A DNA stretch of 63,294 nucleotides, from contig CAMLMR010000002.1 in NCBI GenBank assembly GCA_946481335.1, positions 1-63,294 of the forward strand, written 5' to 3'. Position 1 is the first letter of the stretch; every line of letters starts with the position of its first letter. The position numbers and the translations under genes were made by a program. Below are positions 1-10,293 of the stretch, in pieces. The DNA is from an uncultured Lactobacillus sp. Lineage in GTDB: Bacteria; Bacillota; Bacilli; Lactobacillales; Lactobacillaceae. A model generated the notes under the pieces. That model was not told where the DNA came from, made no database searches, and saw nothing but the letters and a program-made list of their open reading frames with translations.

Positions 1-2441
1 TGATCAACTTTAACGTTTAATTGTTTGAATGGGAAGGTTGCTTGCATATGAGTAACTCTGTTAGACATATCAGGCATATTCTTCATTAATTCGTCGATAT
101 TCAATCTCTTGGTATAGAAACGAACAAGTGCCCTCACCCAATTAATTCCGGTTGCTCTGCTTAAGAAAATCGTTTCTGTTAAACGTAATGGTCTAATTCC
201 AACATATTCAGACTCGCCCTTCTTGTTTTGATTGAATAAGATTTGGACTAATCCAATCCAATTAGAACTTTGAATATGTTTTTTAGATTCTTCAATATCT
301 CTTTGTAAAGATTCGTCATCTAAGACGTAAGGTGTTTCATATGATGTTACATAGTCTAAATCACTCTTGTTATTGCTAATCAGTTTCTCTGTTGAGATAA
401 AATAGCTATCATCTTGAGTAACAAAGAAGTTTAAAGCATAGGTAACGTCCTTAGGTAAGACAACCCCTGTTTCTTGATCAGGTGGCAATACTTGAACGTT
501 CAAATCAGTATATTTCTTCAATTGTTTTAATAAGAAATGTCTATTTCCAGGAATGAATACTCTAACTGGTTTCTCTAGTTCAATGATGTTTAGAATAGCT
601 CCTAATTGAATTGGTTCAATGTACTGCTTATCACTAATTTGTGGACTAAGTGATAATGCATTAGGGTTATTATTCATCACAATCGTCTTGTAACCAATTC
701 TGTGTAGTTGAATTAACATTTCAGCAGTGTAATAGTCAGCTCCAGTATTAGGTCCTAGTTTATTACCACCACGACCAATAACTAAAGCAGTTTTTTCTGA
801 TTCCTGACTGGATTCGTTTTCCACCTCATAACTACTGTAGAATGATCGAATGTTTTGATCGAATTCACCAGCAGATGGCTCAATTGCCTTATATGTTGGG
901 TATTCACCTGCAGCATGATATAAATCGCGGACTTTTTCAATAGGTTGATTCCATGTTTCAGCCATCATACCATCACCAAACCCATGGTCATGAGCAACTT
1001 CGATGGTGCTGAGTTTCATAGGTTCTTTGATAATTAGTTCTTCAACATCCAATAATTCCTTTAGTTTGTAGAAATAAAATTTATTAATTTTAGTTAATTC
1101 TTCTAATTCATCTACTTGGTACCCACGTCTTAACGCTTCAATTAGCACTAATAAACGGTCTGACTTAGGGTGAATCAATTGACTGATTAATTCATCACTA
1201 CTGATTTCGTACATGCTTGGTAGAACATCACGAGGTGAGAATTGAGAACTACGCAAAGCTTTCAACATTGCTTCTTCAACAGTTCTACCTACCCCAATGG
1301 TTGAACCAACAGACTTCATAGTAGTATTTAGATGTTGATTAGCTTCTGGAATGTTATCGAATGGCCAAACCGGCATTTTAATTACAACATGATCTAATGT
1401 TGGTTCCATGATTGGTGTTAATCGATGATAGTTAGCATGTAACTGAATTTCTGGTAATGAATTACCTAATAGAAGATTTGTACATACATAAACCAATGGA
1501 TAACCGGTTGACCTAGCAGCTAGAGCTGAACTACTATTAATCATCGGATTGATCTTAGTAATGTAGTAGTTACTACCATCATCAGGATCCAAAGCAAATT
1601 GAATATGACATAAACCTACAATGTTTAATAAGTCCATCATCTTAAATGTGGCAGTTCTTAGACTTTGGTATTCAATATCCCCCAGTGTTTGAACTGGAGA
1701 AATTACGATTGAATCACCTGAATGGACACCAACGGCATCAATATTTTCCAAACCACTAATCAAGATTTTAGTATTAGTTTGATCTCTAACAGCGACTGTT
1801 TCGATTTGTTTATATCCAACAATGCTCTTTTCGATAATGCATACACTGTCGTCTTTAAATTCATCTTCTAACATGTCTGATAGGTCTTCGGCATTGTTAC
1901 AGATAATTCTTTCAGTGCTTTCTTTATGATTGACCTTTTTGATATTAACCGGGAAACCAATTTGTCTAACAACTTCAAATGCTTCTGATTCACTTCTGAC
2001 AATTTTGGAAGGAACAGCAGGTTCATCAATACTATTAATAGCAATCTTCATCTTATCAGGGTTATTAATGACCTTCAAAGACTCTTTAGAGATCCCTAAA
2101 ACACGGACTCCTAAATCAGCTAGAATTCCTTGGTTTAATAGTTCCTGTGTAACATGAATAGCTCTCAATCCCCCTGCAATTGGAATGATTGCGTCAGGAG
2201 ATTCTTTCTTAATTACATCAAGAACATTTTTTAAATTAATTTCTTTGATAAAGACATTAGCTGGTTGAACTTCTGAAAGTGTAAGTGAAAAAGGATTATT
2301 ATCAATCACTAAAACTTGAACGCCATTCTTTTTTAAAGCTGTCATCATTTGAAATGCAGCGGCATCAAGTTCAGTTTCACTGCCAATTTTAGAAGGCCCA
2401 CCACCTAAAATTAATACCTTCTTGATTTTATTATCTATCAT
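1..2441 (-). CDS. carB: CarB-like carbamoyl-phosphate synthase large subunit, degenerate, truncated by window edge
   Basis: Not in the ORF track because it runs off the edge. My translation of the minus strand from ATG at 2441 gives MIDNKIKKVLILGGGPSKIGSETELDAAAFQMM...GVHSGDSIVISPVQTL...ATGYPLVYV...MKSVGSTIGVGRTVEEAMLKALRSSQ..., open to position 1. CarB architecture is clear but motifs are degenerate. Confidence 0.88.
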   Translation of the reverse strand, partial: MIDNKIKKVLILGGGPSKIGSETELDAAAFQMMTALKKNGVQVLVIDNNPFSLTLSEVQPANVFIKEINLKNVLDVIKKESPDAIIPIAGGLRAIHVTQELLNQGILADLGVRVLGISKESLKVINNPDKMKIAINSIDEPAVPSKIVRSESEAFEVVRQIGFPVNIKKVNHKESTERIICNNAEDLSDMLEDEFKDDSVCIIEKSIVGYKQIETVAVRDQTNTKILISGLENIDAVGVHSGDSIVISPVQTLGDIEYQSLRTATFKMMDLLNIVGLCHIQFALDPDDGSNYYITKINPMINSSSALAARSTGYPLVYVCTNLLLGNSLPEIQLHANYHRLTPIMEPTLDHVVIKMPVWPFDNIPEANQHLNTTMKSVGSTIGVGRTVEEAMLKALRSSQFSPRDVLPSMYEISSDELISQLIHPKSDRLLVLIEALRRGYQVDELEELTKINKFYFYKLKELLDVEELIIKEPMKLSTIEVAHDHGFGDGMMAETWNQPIEKVRDLYHAAGEYPTYKAIEPSAGEFDQNIRSFYSSYEVENESSQESEKTALVIGRGGNKLGPNTGADYYTAEMLIQLHRIGYKTIVMNNNPNALSLSPQISDKQYIEPIQLGAILNIIELEKPVRVFIPGNRHFLLKQLKKYTDLNVQVLPPDQETGVVLPKDVTYALNFFVTQDDSYFISTEKLISNNKSDLDYVTSYETPYVLDDESLQRDIEESKKHIQSSNWIGLVQILFNQNKKGESEYVGIRPLRLTETIFLSRATGINWVRALVRFYTKRLNIDELMKNMPDMSNRVTHMQATFPFKQLNVKVD

Positions 2442-2444
2442 TAG

Positions 2445-3518
2445 TTATCTCCTTTGTGAGCTAACGTTTTCTAGAAATTCTTCGAACAAATCTGCACTAT
2501 CTTGTGGACCAGGCCCACCATCTGGAGAGAATTGAACAGAAAAAGCTGGATAATCACGATGTCTGATTCCTTGAACAGTTCCATTAACTAAATCAACGTA
2601 TGTAATTAATAGTTGATCATGGATAATTGATTTAGGATCAACGGCATATCCTTCACTTTGTGATGCGTAAATGATTTGGTTGGTAATAATCTGTCTGATT
2701 GGATGGTTACTACCATGATGTTCACCATCTAGTTTATATACGTTCGCATCATTGGCTAAGGCAAACAATTCATGCCCAAGCCCCATTGCAAACATTGGAA
2801 TTTCTTTTTGAACGTCTCTAATCATTTGTAATACAGAATCAGGTAAATCTCTTGGTGAACCAGGACCAGTTGATAAAACAACTCCATCTGGGTCCAAATC
2901 AAATATTTCCTGACTGCTTGTATCAAATGGCATCACAATAACATTACAGTCAAGGTCAGCTAACTTACGTAAAATACCGTATTTTAGGCCAAAATCGATT
3001 AAAACAATATTGTATCCATCACCAGTGTTTGGAAACGGAGCTTTGGTAGAAACTTGGTTTACTTGTTGGTTAGTAAGAACGGTCGCATGAAGCTGATCAA
3101 ACGCGTGTTCATCGTCAATGTCTACGATGCTAGCCTTCATAGTTTGTTTTCGGTTTAATCGACGAGTTAGCTCTCTGGTATCAATTCCCGCAATACCAGG
3201 AATATTATGTTGTTTTAAAAATAAATCTAAGTTTAAATTTCCTAATCTATTGGTTGAAATGTTGGAGTATTCCTTAACAACAACACCTTTAGAATTAGTT
3301 ACAATTGCTTCAAAACTTTTGTGGTTAATTCCTGTATTTCCAATAGATGGCTGTGTAAACACAATGATTTGATTATGGTAAATTTGATTTGTTATAACTT
3401 CTTGATAGCCTAACATATTAGAATTTACAATAATTTCGCCAGTTGTGGTTGCTTCAGCCCCAAAGGCCTTACCTTTATACGAAGTTCCATCTTCTAATAT
3501 TAAATATCTAGTGGTCAT
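2445..3518 (-). CDS. carA: CarA-like carbamoyl-phosphate synthase small subunit, GATase triad lost
   Basis: Full-length CarA architecture (MLGYQEV, IPGIAGIDTRELTRRL, STGPGSPRD, GLGHELFALA, GSNHPI, PGPQDS); catalytic Cys/His/Glu absent. Confidence 0.9.
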   Translation of the reverse strand: MTTRYLILEDGTSYKGKAFGAEATTTGEIIVNSNMLGYQEVITNQIYHNQIIVFTQPSIGNTGINHKSFEAIVTNSKGVVVKEYSNISTNRLGNLNLDLFLKQHNIPGIAGIDTRELTRRLNRKQTMKASIVDIDDEHAFDQLHATVLTNQQVNQVSTKAPFPNTGDGYNIVLIDFGLKYGILRKLADLDCNVIVMPFDTSSQEIFDLDPDGVVLSTGPGSPRDLPDSVLQMIRDVQKEIPMFAMGLGHELFALANDANVYKLDGEHHGSNHPIRQIITNQIIYASQSEGYAVDPKSIIHDQLLITYVDLVNGTVQGIRHRDYPAFSVQFSPDGGPGPQDSADLFEEFLENVSSQRR

Positions 3519-3551
3519 AACAACAATCTCCTTAAATATTTTATTTAAGAG

Positions 3552-4079
3552 TTACTTTTCATCAATTTCAACAGAATCTTGATCATCGATTTCATCAACT
3601 TGAACATTGATAATTTCTTGCTTTGAAGTTGGAATGTTTTTACCAACAAAGTCTGCTCTAATAGGTAATTCACGGTGTCCACGGTCAACTAATACCGCTA
3701 ATCTAATGTTATTGGGACGACCTAATTCAGCAATCGCAGATAACGCAGCATTAATTGTTCTACCAGTGAATAATACGTCATCAACTAAAATGATGTTTTT
3801 ATCCTTTAATGAAATAGCTTCATCTGAAAGAACTGCTGGTTCGTTGTCTGTATGTTGAATGTCATCACGATATTTTGTAACGTCGATTCCAACTACAGGA
3901 ACTTCTTTGTTTTCAAGTTTTTGTAAACGGTTTGCAATGCGTTTTGCAAGGTAAATTCCACGAGTCTTAATACCAACTAAGACTAAGTTGTTTACCCCTT
4001 TATTCTTTTCGATAATTTCGTAAGTAATACGAGTTAACGCTCTTTGCATAGCCATTTTATCAACGACAACTTTACTCAT
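3552..4079 (-). CDS. pyrR: PyrR bifunctional regulator / uracil phosphoribosyltransferase
   Basis: PRPP motif [18 protein letters not shown] and [21 protein letters not shown]. Confidence 0.97.
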   Translation of the reverse strand: MSKVVVDKMAMQRALTRITYEIIEKNKGVNNLVLVGIKTRGIYLAKRIANRLQKLENKEVPVVGIDVTKYRDDIQHTDNEPAVLSDEAISLKDKNIILVDDVLFTGRTINAALSAIAELGRPNNIRLAVLVDRGHRELPIRADFVGKNIPTSKQEIINVQVDEIDDQDSVEIDEK

Positions 4080-4090
4080 TACAAATCCTC

Positions 4091-5008
4091 CTATTTTTGA
4101 TTGTATTTGTTTCTTAATTTAATAATTGTTTGTTCGAAAATTTCTGGTAATGGAGTTTCAAAAACCATTTGTTCATTGGTTTTAGGATGAACGAAGCCAA
4201 GCCTTTTAGCGTGTAAGAATTGGCCATTTCCCTTTAATGTATTCTTTGGTCCGTATAAAGGATCTCCTGCAAGAGGATGACCGATATACTTCATGTGTAC
4301 TCTAATTTGGTGTGTACGCCCTGTTTCTAATACACATGATACGAGCGTGTATTCTCCACCAAAACGTTCTAGCACCTTAAAATGAGTTACTGCATTCTTA
4401 CCATCATCTACAATTGCTTGTTTCTTACGGTCCTTTTTAGATCTACCAATTGGGGCATTAATAACGCCACTATTTTCTTTGATATTTCCATGGACTAACG
4501 CAATGTATTCACGAATGTTGGACTTATCTTTTAATTGTTTAGATAAAGATTCATGAGCGTAATTATTTTTAGCAACCATTAATAAACCAGATGTGTCCTT
4601 ATCAATTCTGTGTACAATACCTGGCCTATATGTTCCATTAATTGTTGAAAGTGGTGAATGATAAAGTAATGCATTCACTAGTGTATGATCAGGATGTCCT
4701 GGGGATGGATGAACCACCATTCCTTGTGGTTTATTGACAACAATTACGTCGTCATCCTCATATACGATATCAATATTGATGTTTTCGGGTTCAACATTCA
4801 TTGTTTCAGGTTCAGGAATTGAAACCTCAATTACCTCACCATCTTTAACATCATACTTTGGCTTTTTCTTTTGTCCATCTACTAAGACTAATCCATCTTC
4901 AATCAGGGATTTGGCTCTTGATCGACTTAAATCGTCAACATTGTCAGTTAACGATTTATCTAATCGAACATTACCTTCCGTGACTGTATAAGTTACTGTA
5001 TCTTTAAT
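4091..5008 (-). CDS. rluD: RluD-family pseudouridine synthase with S4 domain; probable AUU start
   Basis: The listed ORF starts at ATG 4801 (MNVEPEN), after the S4 domain. The same frame continues upstream as [45 protein letters not shown] back to a TAG at 5009-5011. [16 protein letters not shown] catalytic motif is present. Confidence 0.85.
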   Translation of the reverse strand: MKDTVTYTVTEGNVRLDKSLTDNVDDLSRSRAKSLIEDGLVLVDGQKKKPKYDVKDGEVIEVSIPEPETMNVEPENINIDIVYEDDDVIVVNKPQGMVVHPSPGHPDHTLVNALLYHSPLSTINGTYRPGIVHRIDKDTSGLLMVAKNNYAHESLSKQLKDKSNIREYIALVHGNIKENSGVINAPIGRSKKDRKKQAIVDDGKNAVTHFKVLERFGGEYTLVSCVLETGRTHQIRVHMKYIGHPLAGDPLYGPKNTLKGNGQFLHAKRLGFVHPKTNEQMVFETPLPEIFEQTIIKLRNKYNQK

Positions 5009-5456
5009 CTAAATCACCATCTCTTAAAATTGCAAAAAATAACAAGATAATTCCAAACGTGATGCAGATATCTGCGAAATTAAACACTGGGAAATTGATA
5101 AAATCAACTTGGAACATATCAACTACATATCCTTGTAAGAAACGGTTAATGAAGTTTCCTAAAATCCCAGCTAATAGAATTGTTGTACTTGTTAAATAAA
5201 GCTTTCTTCCCTTTAATTTTATCATAAAATAAACGATTGCTACGACTGCTACGAGGGTAATAATTGAAAATAACCATTGTTGGCCTTCTAAAATACTCCA
5301 AGCAGCACCGCTATTATGCAAGTTAGTGATTGATAATACTCCAGGGATGATTGTTGTGCTGGTAGTTTCCGAAATGTTTGCGGAAATCCAGATTTTAATT
5401 GCTTGATCAATTCCAACAAGAGCACAGAGGCTAATTAATATATATACAATTGGCAT
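5004..5456 (-). CDS. lspA: Lipoprotein signal peptidase, active-site variant
   Basis: LspA motifs GIDQAIK, LHNSGAAWSIL, GILGNFINR, FPVFNFADICITFG. Confidence 0.93.
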   Translation of the reverse strand: MPIVYILISLCALVGIDQAIKIWISANISETTSTTIIPGVLSITNLHNSGAAWSILEGQQWLFSIITLVAVVAIVYFMIKLKGRKLYLTSTTILLAGILGNFINRFLQGYVVDMFQVDFINFPVFNFADICITFGIILLFFAILRDGDLD

Positions 5457-5468
5457 TGAAAAACTCCT

Positions 5469-7124
5469 TTAGAATAATCCTGTAATTTTACCATCATTAT
5501 CAATATCCATATCTAATGCGGCAGGATGTGATGGTAATCCAGGCATTGTTAGAATCTTACCAGTTAAAACAACGATGAAACCGGCACCTAATTTTGGTTG
5601 AATATCAGAAACATTAATTTCAAAATCAACTGGTGCACCTAACTCTTTAGCATTATCAGTAAATGAATATTGAGTCTTAGCCACACAGATTGGTAGCTTG
5701 TCCCAACCATTCTTAACTAGTTTCTTTAATTGTGTTTTAGCTTTGTTACTTAAAACAACACCATTTCCGCCATAAATCTTTGTAACGATTGCGTTTAATT
5801 TATCCATAAAGTCATCATCGTTATTGTATAGTGGCTTGAATTCTTGATTGTTATCACATGCAGTTACCAATTCTTCAGCTAAGTCAGTAGCACCTGCTCC
5901 ACCATTTTCCCAAACAGTTGTATTAAATGGCTTTACGCCTTGTTCTTTAATGTATTCGTTTAAAGCATCAATTTCTTTTTCAGTATCACTAGTAAATTCA
6001 TTTACAGCAACAACAACTGGTTTGTTGTATTGCTTCATGTTAGCGATATGTCTACCTAAGTTCTTAGCACCCTTTAGTAACGCTTCAACATTTTCTTGAT
6101 CTAAATCGTTTTTGTTAACTCCACCATTTAGTTTTAATGCTCTTACAGTGGCAACAATAACGATTGCATCGGGACGTTTGCCTAATTTATCAGATGTAAT
6201 ATCTAAGAATTTTTCTCCACCCAAATCAGCACCGAAACCGGCTTCAGTAATTGCATAATCAGCATGTTGAATTGCGGCCTTGGTAGCTAAGATACTGTTA
6301 CATCCGTGGGCAATGTTAGCAAAAGGTCCACCATGAATGAATGCAGGAGTGTGTTCTAGGGTTTGAACTAAGTTTGGTTTAATTGCATCTTTTAATAATA
6401 ATGCTAATGCACCAGTAACTCCTAAGTCACCAACAGTCACTGGTTGTCTATCATAGTTATAACCAATAAGAATTTTACCTAATTTTTCCTTTAAATCGTT
6501 TAAATCTTCACTTAAACATAGCACTGCCATAATTTCACTTGCGACAGTAATGTCGAAACCATCTTCACGAGGAACCCCAGATGTGCGTCCACCCAATCCG
6601 ACGATTACATTTCTTAATTCTCTATCGTTGATATCAACTACTCTCTTCCAAGTAATTGTTCTAGGATCAATGTTTAACTTGTTACCATGATGAATGTGGT
6701 TATCAATTAGAGCTGATAAAGTATCATGAGCTTCTGTAATAGCGGGAAAATCACCAGTAAAGAATAGGTTAATATCTTCCATAGGAGCTACTTGAGCATA
6801 TCCTCCACCAGTTGCTCCACCCTTGATTCCCATTACAGGTCCAAGTGATGGTTCTCTTAAAGCAATTGCTACTGATTTGTTAATTCTATGGAAAGCATCT
6901 CCTAAACCGATGGTCAAAGTAGTTTTGCCTTCACCGGCAGCAGTAGGATTAATTGATGTTACTAAAATCAATTTACCGTTTTTTGAACCTGCAAATGGTA
7001 AGTTGATTTTGGCTTTATATTTACCATATGGATCCATTTGATCGTCACTTATATTTAAACTTGAAGCAATTTCGCTAATGTTTTTTAACTCAGCTGATTG
7101 TGAAATTTCAATATCTGTTTTCAT
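5469..7124 (-). CDS. fhs: Formate--tetrahydrofolate ligase
   Basis: [49 protein letters not shown]. Confidence 0.97.
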   Translation of the reverse strand: MKTDIEISQSAELKNISEIASSLNISDDQMDPYGKYKAKINLPFAGSKNGKLILVTSINPTAAGEGKTTLTIGLGDAFHRINKSVAIALREPSLGPVMGIKGGATGGGYAQVAPMEDINLFFTGDFPAITEAHDTLSALIDNHIHHGNKLNIDPRTITWKRVVDINDRELRNVIVGLGGRTSGVPREDGFDITVASEIMAVLCLSEDLNDLKEKLGKILIGYNYDRQPVTVGDLGVTGALALLLKDAIKPNLVQTLEHTPAFIHGGPFANIAHGCNSILATKAAIQHADYAITEAGFGADLGGEKFLDITSDKLGKRPDAIVIVATVRALKLNGGVNKNDLDQENVEALLKGAKNLGRHIANMKQYNKPVVVAVNEFTSDTEKEIDALNEYIKEQGVKPFNTTVWENGGAGATDLAEELVTACDNNQEFKPLYNNDDDFMDKLNAIVTKIYGGNGVVLSNKAKTQLKKLVKNGWDKLPICVAKTQYSFTDNAKELGAPVDFEINVSDIQPKLGAGFIVVLTGKILTMPGLPSHPAALDMDIDNDGKITGLF

Positions 7125-7153
7125 GGTAAGAACATCTCCTAGAATTATGTAAT

Positions 7154-7537
7154 TTATTTTTTAAGTAAGTTGCTTAGCTCAATTATTGAATTGACTGGTA
7201 GTAGCAATTTATAGTGCTTTTTGTTAATTTCAATATCAACAGTATGTTTTGTGAAACTAACATTATCAATATCTTTAATATCCGCTTCCAACCATTTTGG
7301 ATTCATTAGCTTACTTACTGTTATTTTATCATCTTCAATAGTAATTCTTCTAAAAATAATTTGAAAAATTGTAAATAAGAAAAATACCAAGAAGAAAAAG
7401 ATTGTAATCCATTGAATCACTGTTACTTCAAGCCAGAAAATAATTCCGATAAATAAGAGTGCGAATGTCCAAGCCCAGGTAATTACCGTATATAAAGGTT
7501 CTGGCTGGTATAAAAATGTTCGTTTTTGGGTTATCAT
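7154..7537 (-). CDS. EbsA-like small membrane protein
   Basis: Two TM segments then a basic/acidic C-terminal domain; adjacent to RNase H-like gene as in lactobacilli. Confidence 0.55.
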   Translation of the reverse strand: MITQKRTFLYQPEPLYTVITWAWTFALLFIGIIFWLEVTVIQWITIFFFLVFFLFTIFQIIFRRITIEDDKITVSKLMNPKWLEADIKDIDNVSFTKHTVDIEINKKHYKLLLPVNSIIELSNLLKK

Positions 7538-7568
7538 TAAGTAAAACCTTCCTTTGGAGAATTAGATT

Positions 7569-7958
7569 ATGTTTAAATTATACACTGATGCGGCCACAAT
7601 GAACAATTCTGGAAACAGTTCTTGTGGAATTTTAATTGTTCATGATAGTGAACAATACCAAGAGAAGCTTAAATTAACTTCAAAAGACAATCATGAGGCT
7701 GAGTTTGAAGCCTGTTTACTCGGCTTTAAAGCAATATCCTCATTAACTAACAAAGATTCAATAATCGTTTACTATACAGATAGCAAAATTGTTCATGAAA
7801 GTTTGGAAAAACAATACGCTAAGCATTATCAAGAATATGTTGACCAAATCCTTGAAGAACAATCCAAGTACAGCATGGTAATCAATAATTGGATTCCAGA
7901 TACAAAAAATGAAGGTGCCCATAATCTTGCGACACAGGCCCTTCATCTATTTTACTAA
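7569..7958 (+). CDS. RNase HI-like protein
   Basis: RNase H fold residues: MFKLYTDAATMNN, NHEAEFEACL, YYTDSKIV, NLATQAL. Confidence 0.75.
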   Translation: MFKLYTDAATMNNSGNSSCGILIVHDSEQYQEKLKLTSKDNHEAEFEACLLGFKAISSLTNKDSIIVYYTDSKIVHESLEKQYAKHYQEYVDQILEEQSKYSMVINNWIPDTKNEGAHNLATQALHLFY

Positions 7959-9071
7959 TTTAATGTAATTTTCAATTGGTTTGCGGTATTCATCGATATC
8001 GTAGTCGACTTTATCAGCAATCATTTCTGCTAAAATCTTACCTACTAATGGTCCAGTTGTTAAACCAGATGATCCTAGTCCACTGCCGACTAGGATTTTT
8101 TCGTATCCAGGAACGTTACCAAAGAATGGAGCAAAATCAGAAGTATATGCCCTTGTTCCAATTTTTACTCTAATTAGGTTTTCGGCATTGATTTGTTCTG
8201 AAATACTATGAGCGCTTTCCAAAAGTTCATCAATAACGTCGGAATCTGGAGATAAATCAAATCCTTTATCGTTTTCATGACTTGCACCAACGATTAAACG
8301 ACCGTTTCCCAAAGGGATGAAATCAGATTCACCTTCAGGCATTACTACTGGCATTTCAACATTGGCGCCAAGAATTTGAGCTGTAGACAATTCAATTAAT
8401 TGTCCCTTTTGTGGTCGAACATCAACATCTAAAGGAAGATTTTCCAAAATTTGTTTTGTCCAAGCACCAGTTGCTAGTATGATGTTGTCAAATTCCAATG
8501 ATTGTCCATCTAATTCAATGTTACCGTCTTTATTGATTGATACCATTTGCTTAATTACTGTTAAGTTTTTTTGCTTAGCGATTTTAATTAAGTGGCTAGA
8601 GTACTTATCGCCGTTTAAACGAGCTCCACCGGATACAAAAATCCCTGGAAATGAATTATCAATAATTGGGACAAGTCTCATTACTTCATCAGCTCTAAGC
8701 TCTTTAATATTTCCAATAGTATCAGTTTCTTCTAGACGTTCTTCTGATAGTTGATAAAGCTCTTTTAACTTCGTAGAATCTTCTCGAGTGATAATGGTAC
8801 CACATTGATTGTAGATGCTATCAGGCATTTCAGATTGCTTAGCAATTTGCTTCAATAATGTTGCCCCATCACGAGCCAGATTGTACCATTTTTTATTTCT
8901 TCTTTTCGATAACCATGGTGAAATGATTCCGGCAGCTGCTTTAGTAGCTTGACCATTGCCATCATCGAACATGGTTACATCAAAATCGTTTCCGGTATCT
9001 AATTGACTTAGGAAATAAGCAGCCGTTGATCCGACGATTCCTCCACCAATAATTGCAATTTTCTTGGTCAA
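7947..9071 (-). CDS. FAD-dependent D-amino-acid/glycine oxidase-like oxidoreductase (DAO family)
   Basis: KKIAIIGGGIVGSTAAYFLSQ and C-terminal GSGLGSSGLTTGPLVGKILAEMI. TTG at 9071 with upstream aaagggtg is a better start than the GTG at 9080. Confidence 0.85.
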   Translation of the reverse strand: MTKKIAIIGGGIVGSTAAYFLSQLDTGNDFDVTMFDDGNGQATKAAAGIISPWLSKRRNKKWYNLARDGATLLKQIAKQSEMPDSIYNQCGTIITREDSTKLKELYQLSEERLEETDTIGNIKELRADEVMRLVPIIDNSFPGIFVSGGARLNGDKYSSHLIKIAKQKNLTVIKQMVSINKDGNIELDGQSLEFDNIILATGAWTKQILENLPLDVDVRPQKGQLIELSTAQILGANVEMPVVMPEGESDFIPLGNGRLIVGASHENDKGFDLSPDSDVIDELLESAHSISEQINAENLIRVKIGTRAYTSDFAPFFGNVPGYEKILVGSGLGSSGLTTGPLVGKILAEMIADKVDYDIDEYRKPIENYIKLVK

Positions 9072-9083
9072 TATATACACCCT

Positions 9084-10217
9084 TTATTTTCTAATCTTTT
9101 TACCCCAGAATTGGAAATAGTCGGTTCTTAAGTAACCGTTGTATAGTTTACGAGTCTTAGTTGGAGCTTGTCCATAGAACTTATCAAATTCCAAATCGGA
9201 TGTAAGGAAGTATTTAGACCAACTAGTCATTGGTTTAAATACACGTCCTAAACCTTTGTATAACTTACGAACTTCTTGTTTATCACTTAAACGTTCACCG
9301 TATGGAGGGTTAGAAACAACAACTCCATTAATTTTGTCAGTCTTAAAATCCAAAACGGATAATTGTTTGAATTGAATATCGTGTAATAACCCAACTTCTT
9401 GAGCATTGACTTTAGCAATATCAATCATATTACCATCAACATCTGATGCCATGATATCTAGTTCTTTGTCGTAGTCAGCTTGTTCATCAGCTTTATTTCT
9501 AACGTCTTCTACAACTGATTCGTCAACCCAATCCCACTTTTCGCATGAGAATTCACGGTTAAATCCAGGTGCAATGTTTCTAGCAATCATCGCAGCTTCA
9601 ATTGGAATAGTTCCAGAACCACACATTGGATCTAAGAAAGGCATATCTGGGTACCAGCTGGTTAGCATGATTAATGCGGCTGCCATGTTTTCTTTAATTG
9701 GAGCAGGTCCCTTAGCAACACGGTATCCACGTTTAAATAAACTTTCACCAGTTGTATCTAGAGTTACCATGACGTGGTCTTTGTTAATTCTAGTTTCTAG
9801 CTTGTATAGTTGACCGGTTTCTGGAAGTCTTGTACGACGATGGTAAGTTTCGTTTAACTTGTTAACCACCGCTTTTTTGGCGATTGCTTGGACGTCTGGA
9901 ACACTGTGTAATGCAGAGTTATGTGAACGTCCGTTCATAGGGAATTGTGCATCCATTGGAAGTAATTCGTCCCAAGGAAGAGCCTTTACATTTTGGAATA
10001 AATCTTCGAATGTTTTTGCATCAAATTCACCAACGATAATTTCGACACGATCAGCAGTTCTTAACCATAAGTTAGTGTTAATGATATCTTCGATGGTTCC
10101 TTCGAATCTAACTCTTCCGTTTTCGACTTGAACTTCGTATCCTAAGTCACGTAGTTCTCTACCAACTAGAGCTTCAATTCCGGCGGCACATGTGGCCATT
10201 AATTTAAAAGTTTTCAT
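9084..10217 (-). CDS. THUMP-domain class I rRNA methyltransferase (RlmL/YpsC-like)
   Basis: MCGSGTIPIEAAMIARNIAPG; VVSNPPYGERL. Confidence 0.93.
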   Translation of the reverse strand: MKTFKLMATCAAGIEALVGRELRDLGYEVQVENGRVRFEGTIEDIINTNLWLRTADRVEIIVGEFDAKTFEDLFQNVKALPWDELLPMDAQFPMNGRSHNSALHSVPDVQAIAKKAVVNKLNETYHRRTRLPETGQLYKLETRINKDHVMVTLDTTGESLFKRGYRVAKGPAPIKENMAAALIMLTSWYPDMPFLDPMCGSGTIPIEAAMIARNIAPGFNREFSCEKWDWVDESVVEDVRNKADEQADYDKELDIMASDVDGNMIDIAKVNAQEVGLLHDIQFKQLSVLDFKTDKINGVVVSNPPYGERLSDKQEVRKLYKGLGRVFKPMTSWSKYFLTSDLEFDKFYGQAPTKTRKLYNGYLRTDYFQFWGKKIRK

Positions 10218-10251
10218 TTAATTCATCCTTTTTATGAATTATTTATTTTCA

Positions 10252-10287
10252 ATAAAAAAAGGGAGGAAGAAAACTTCCACCCTTTTC
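10252..10287 (-). terminator. Intrinsic terminator after rnpB
   Basis: Minus-strand AGGGTGGAAG-TTTT-CTTCCTCCCT followed by a T run. Confidence 0.8.
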
Positions 10288-10293
10288 CTGAAT

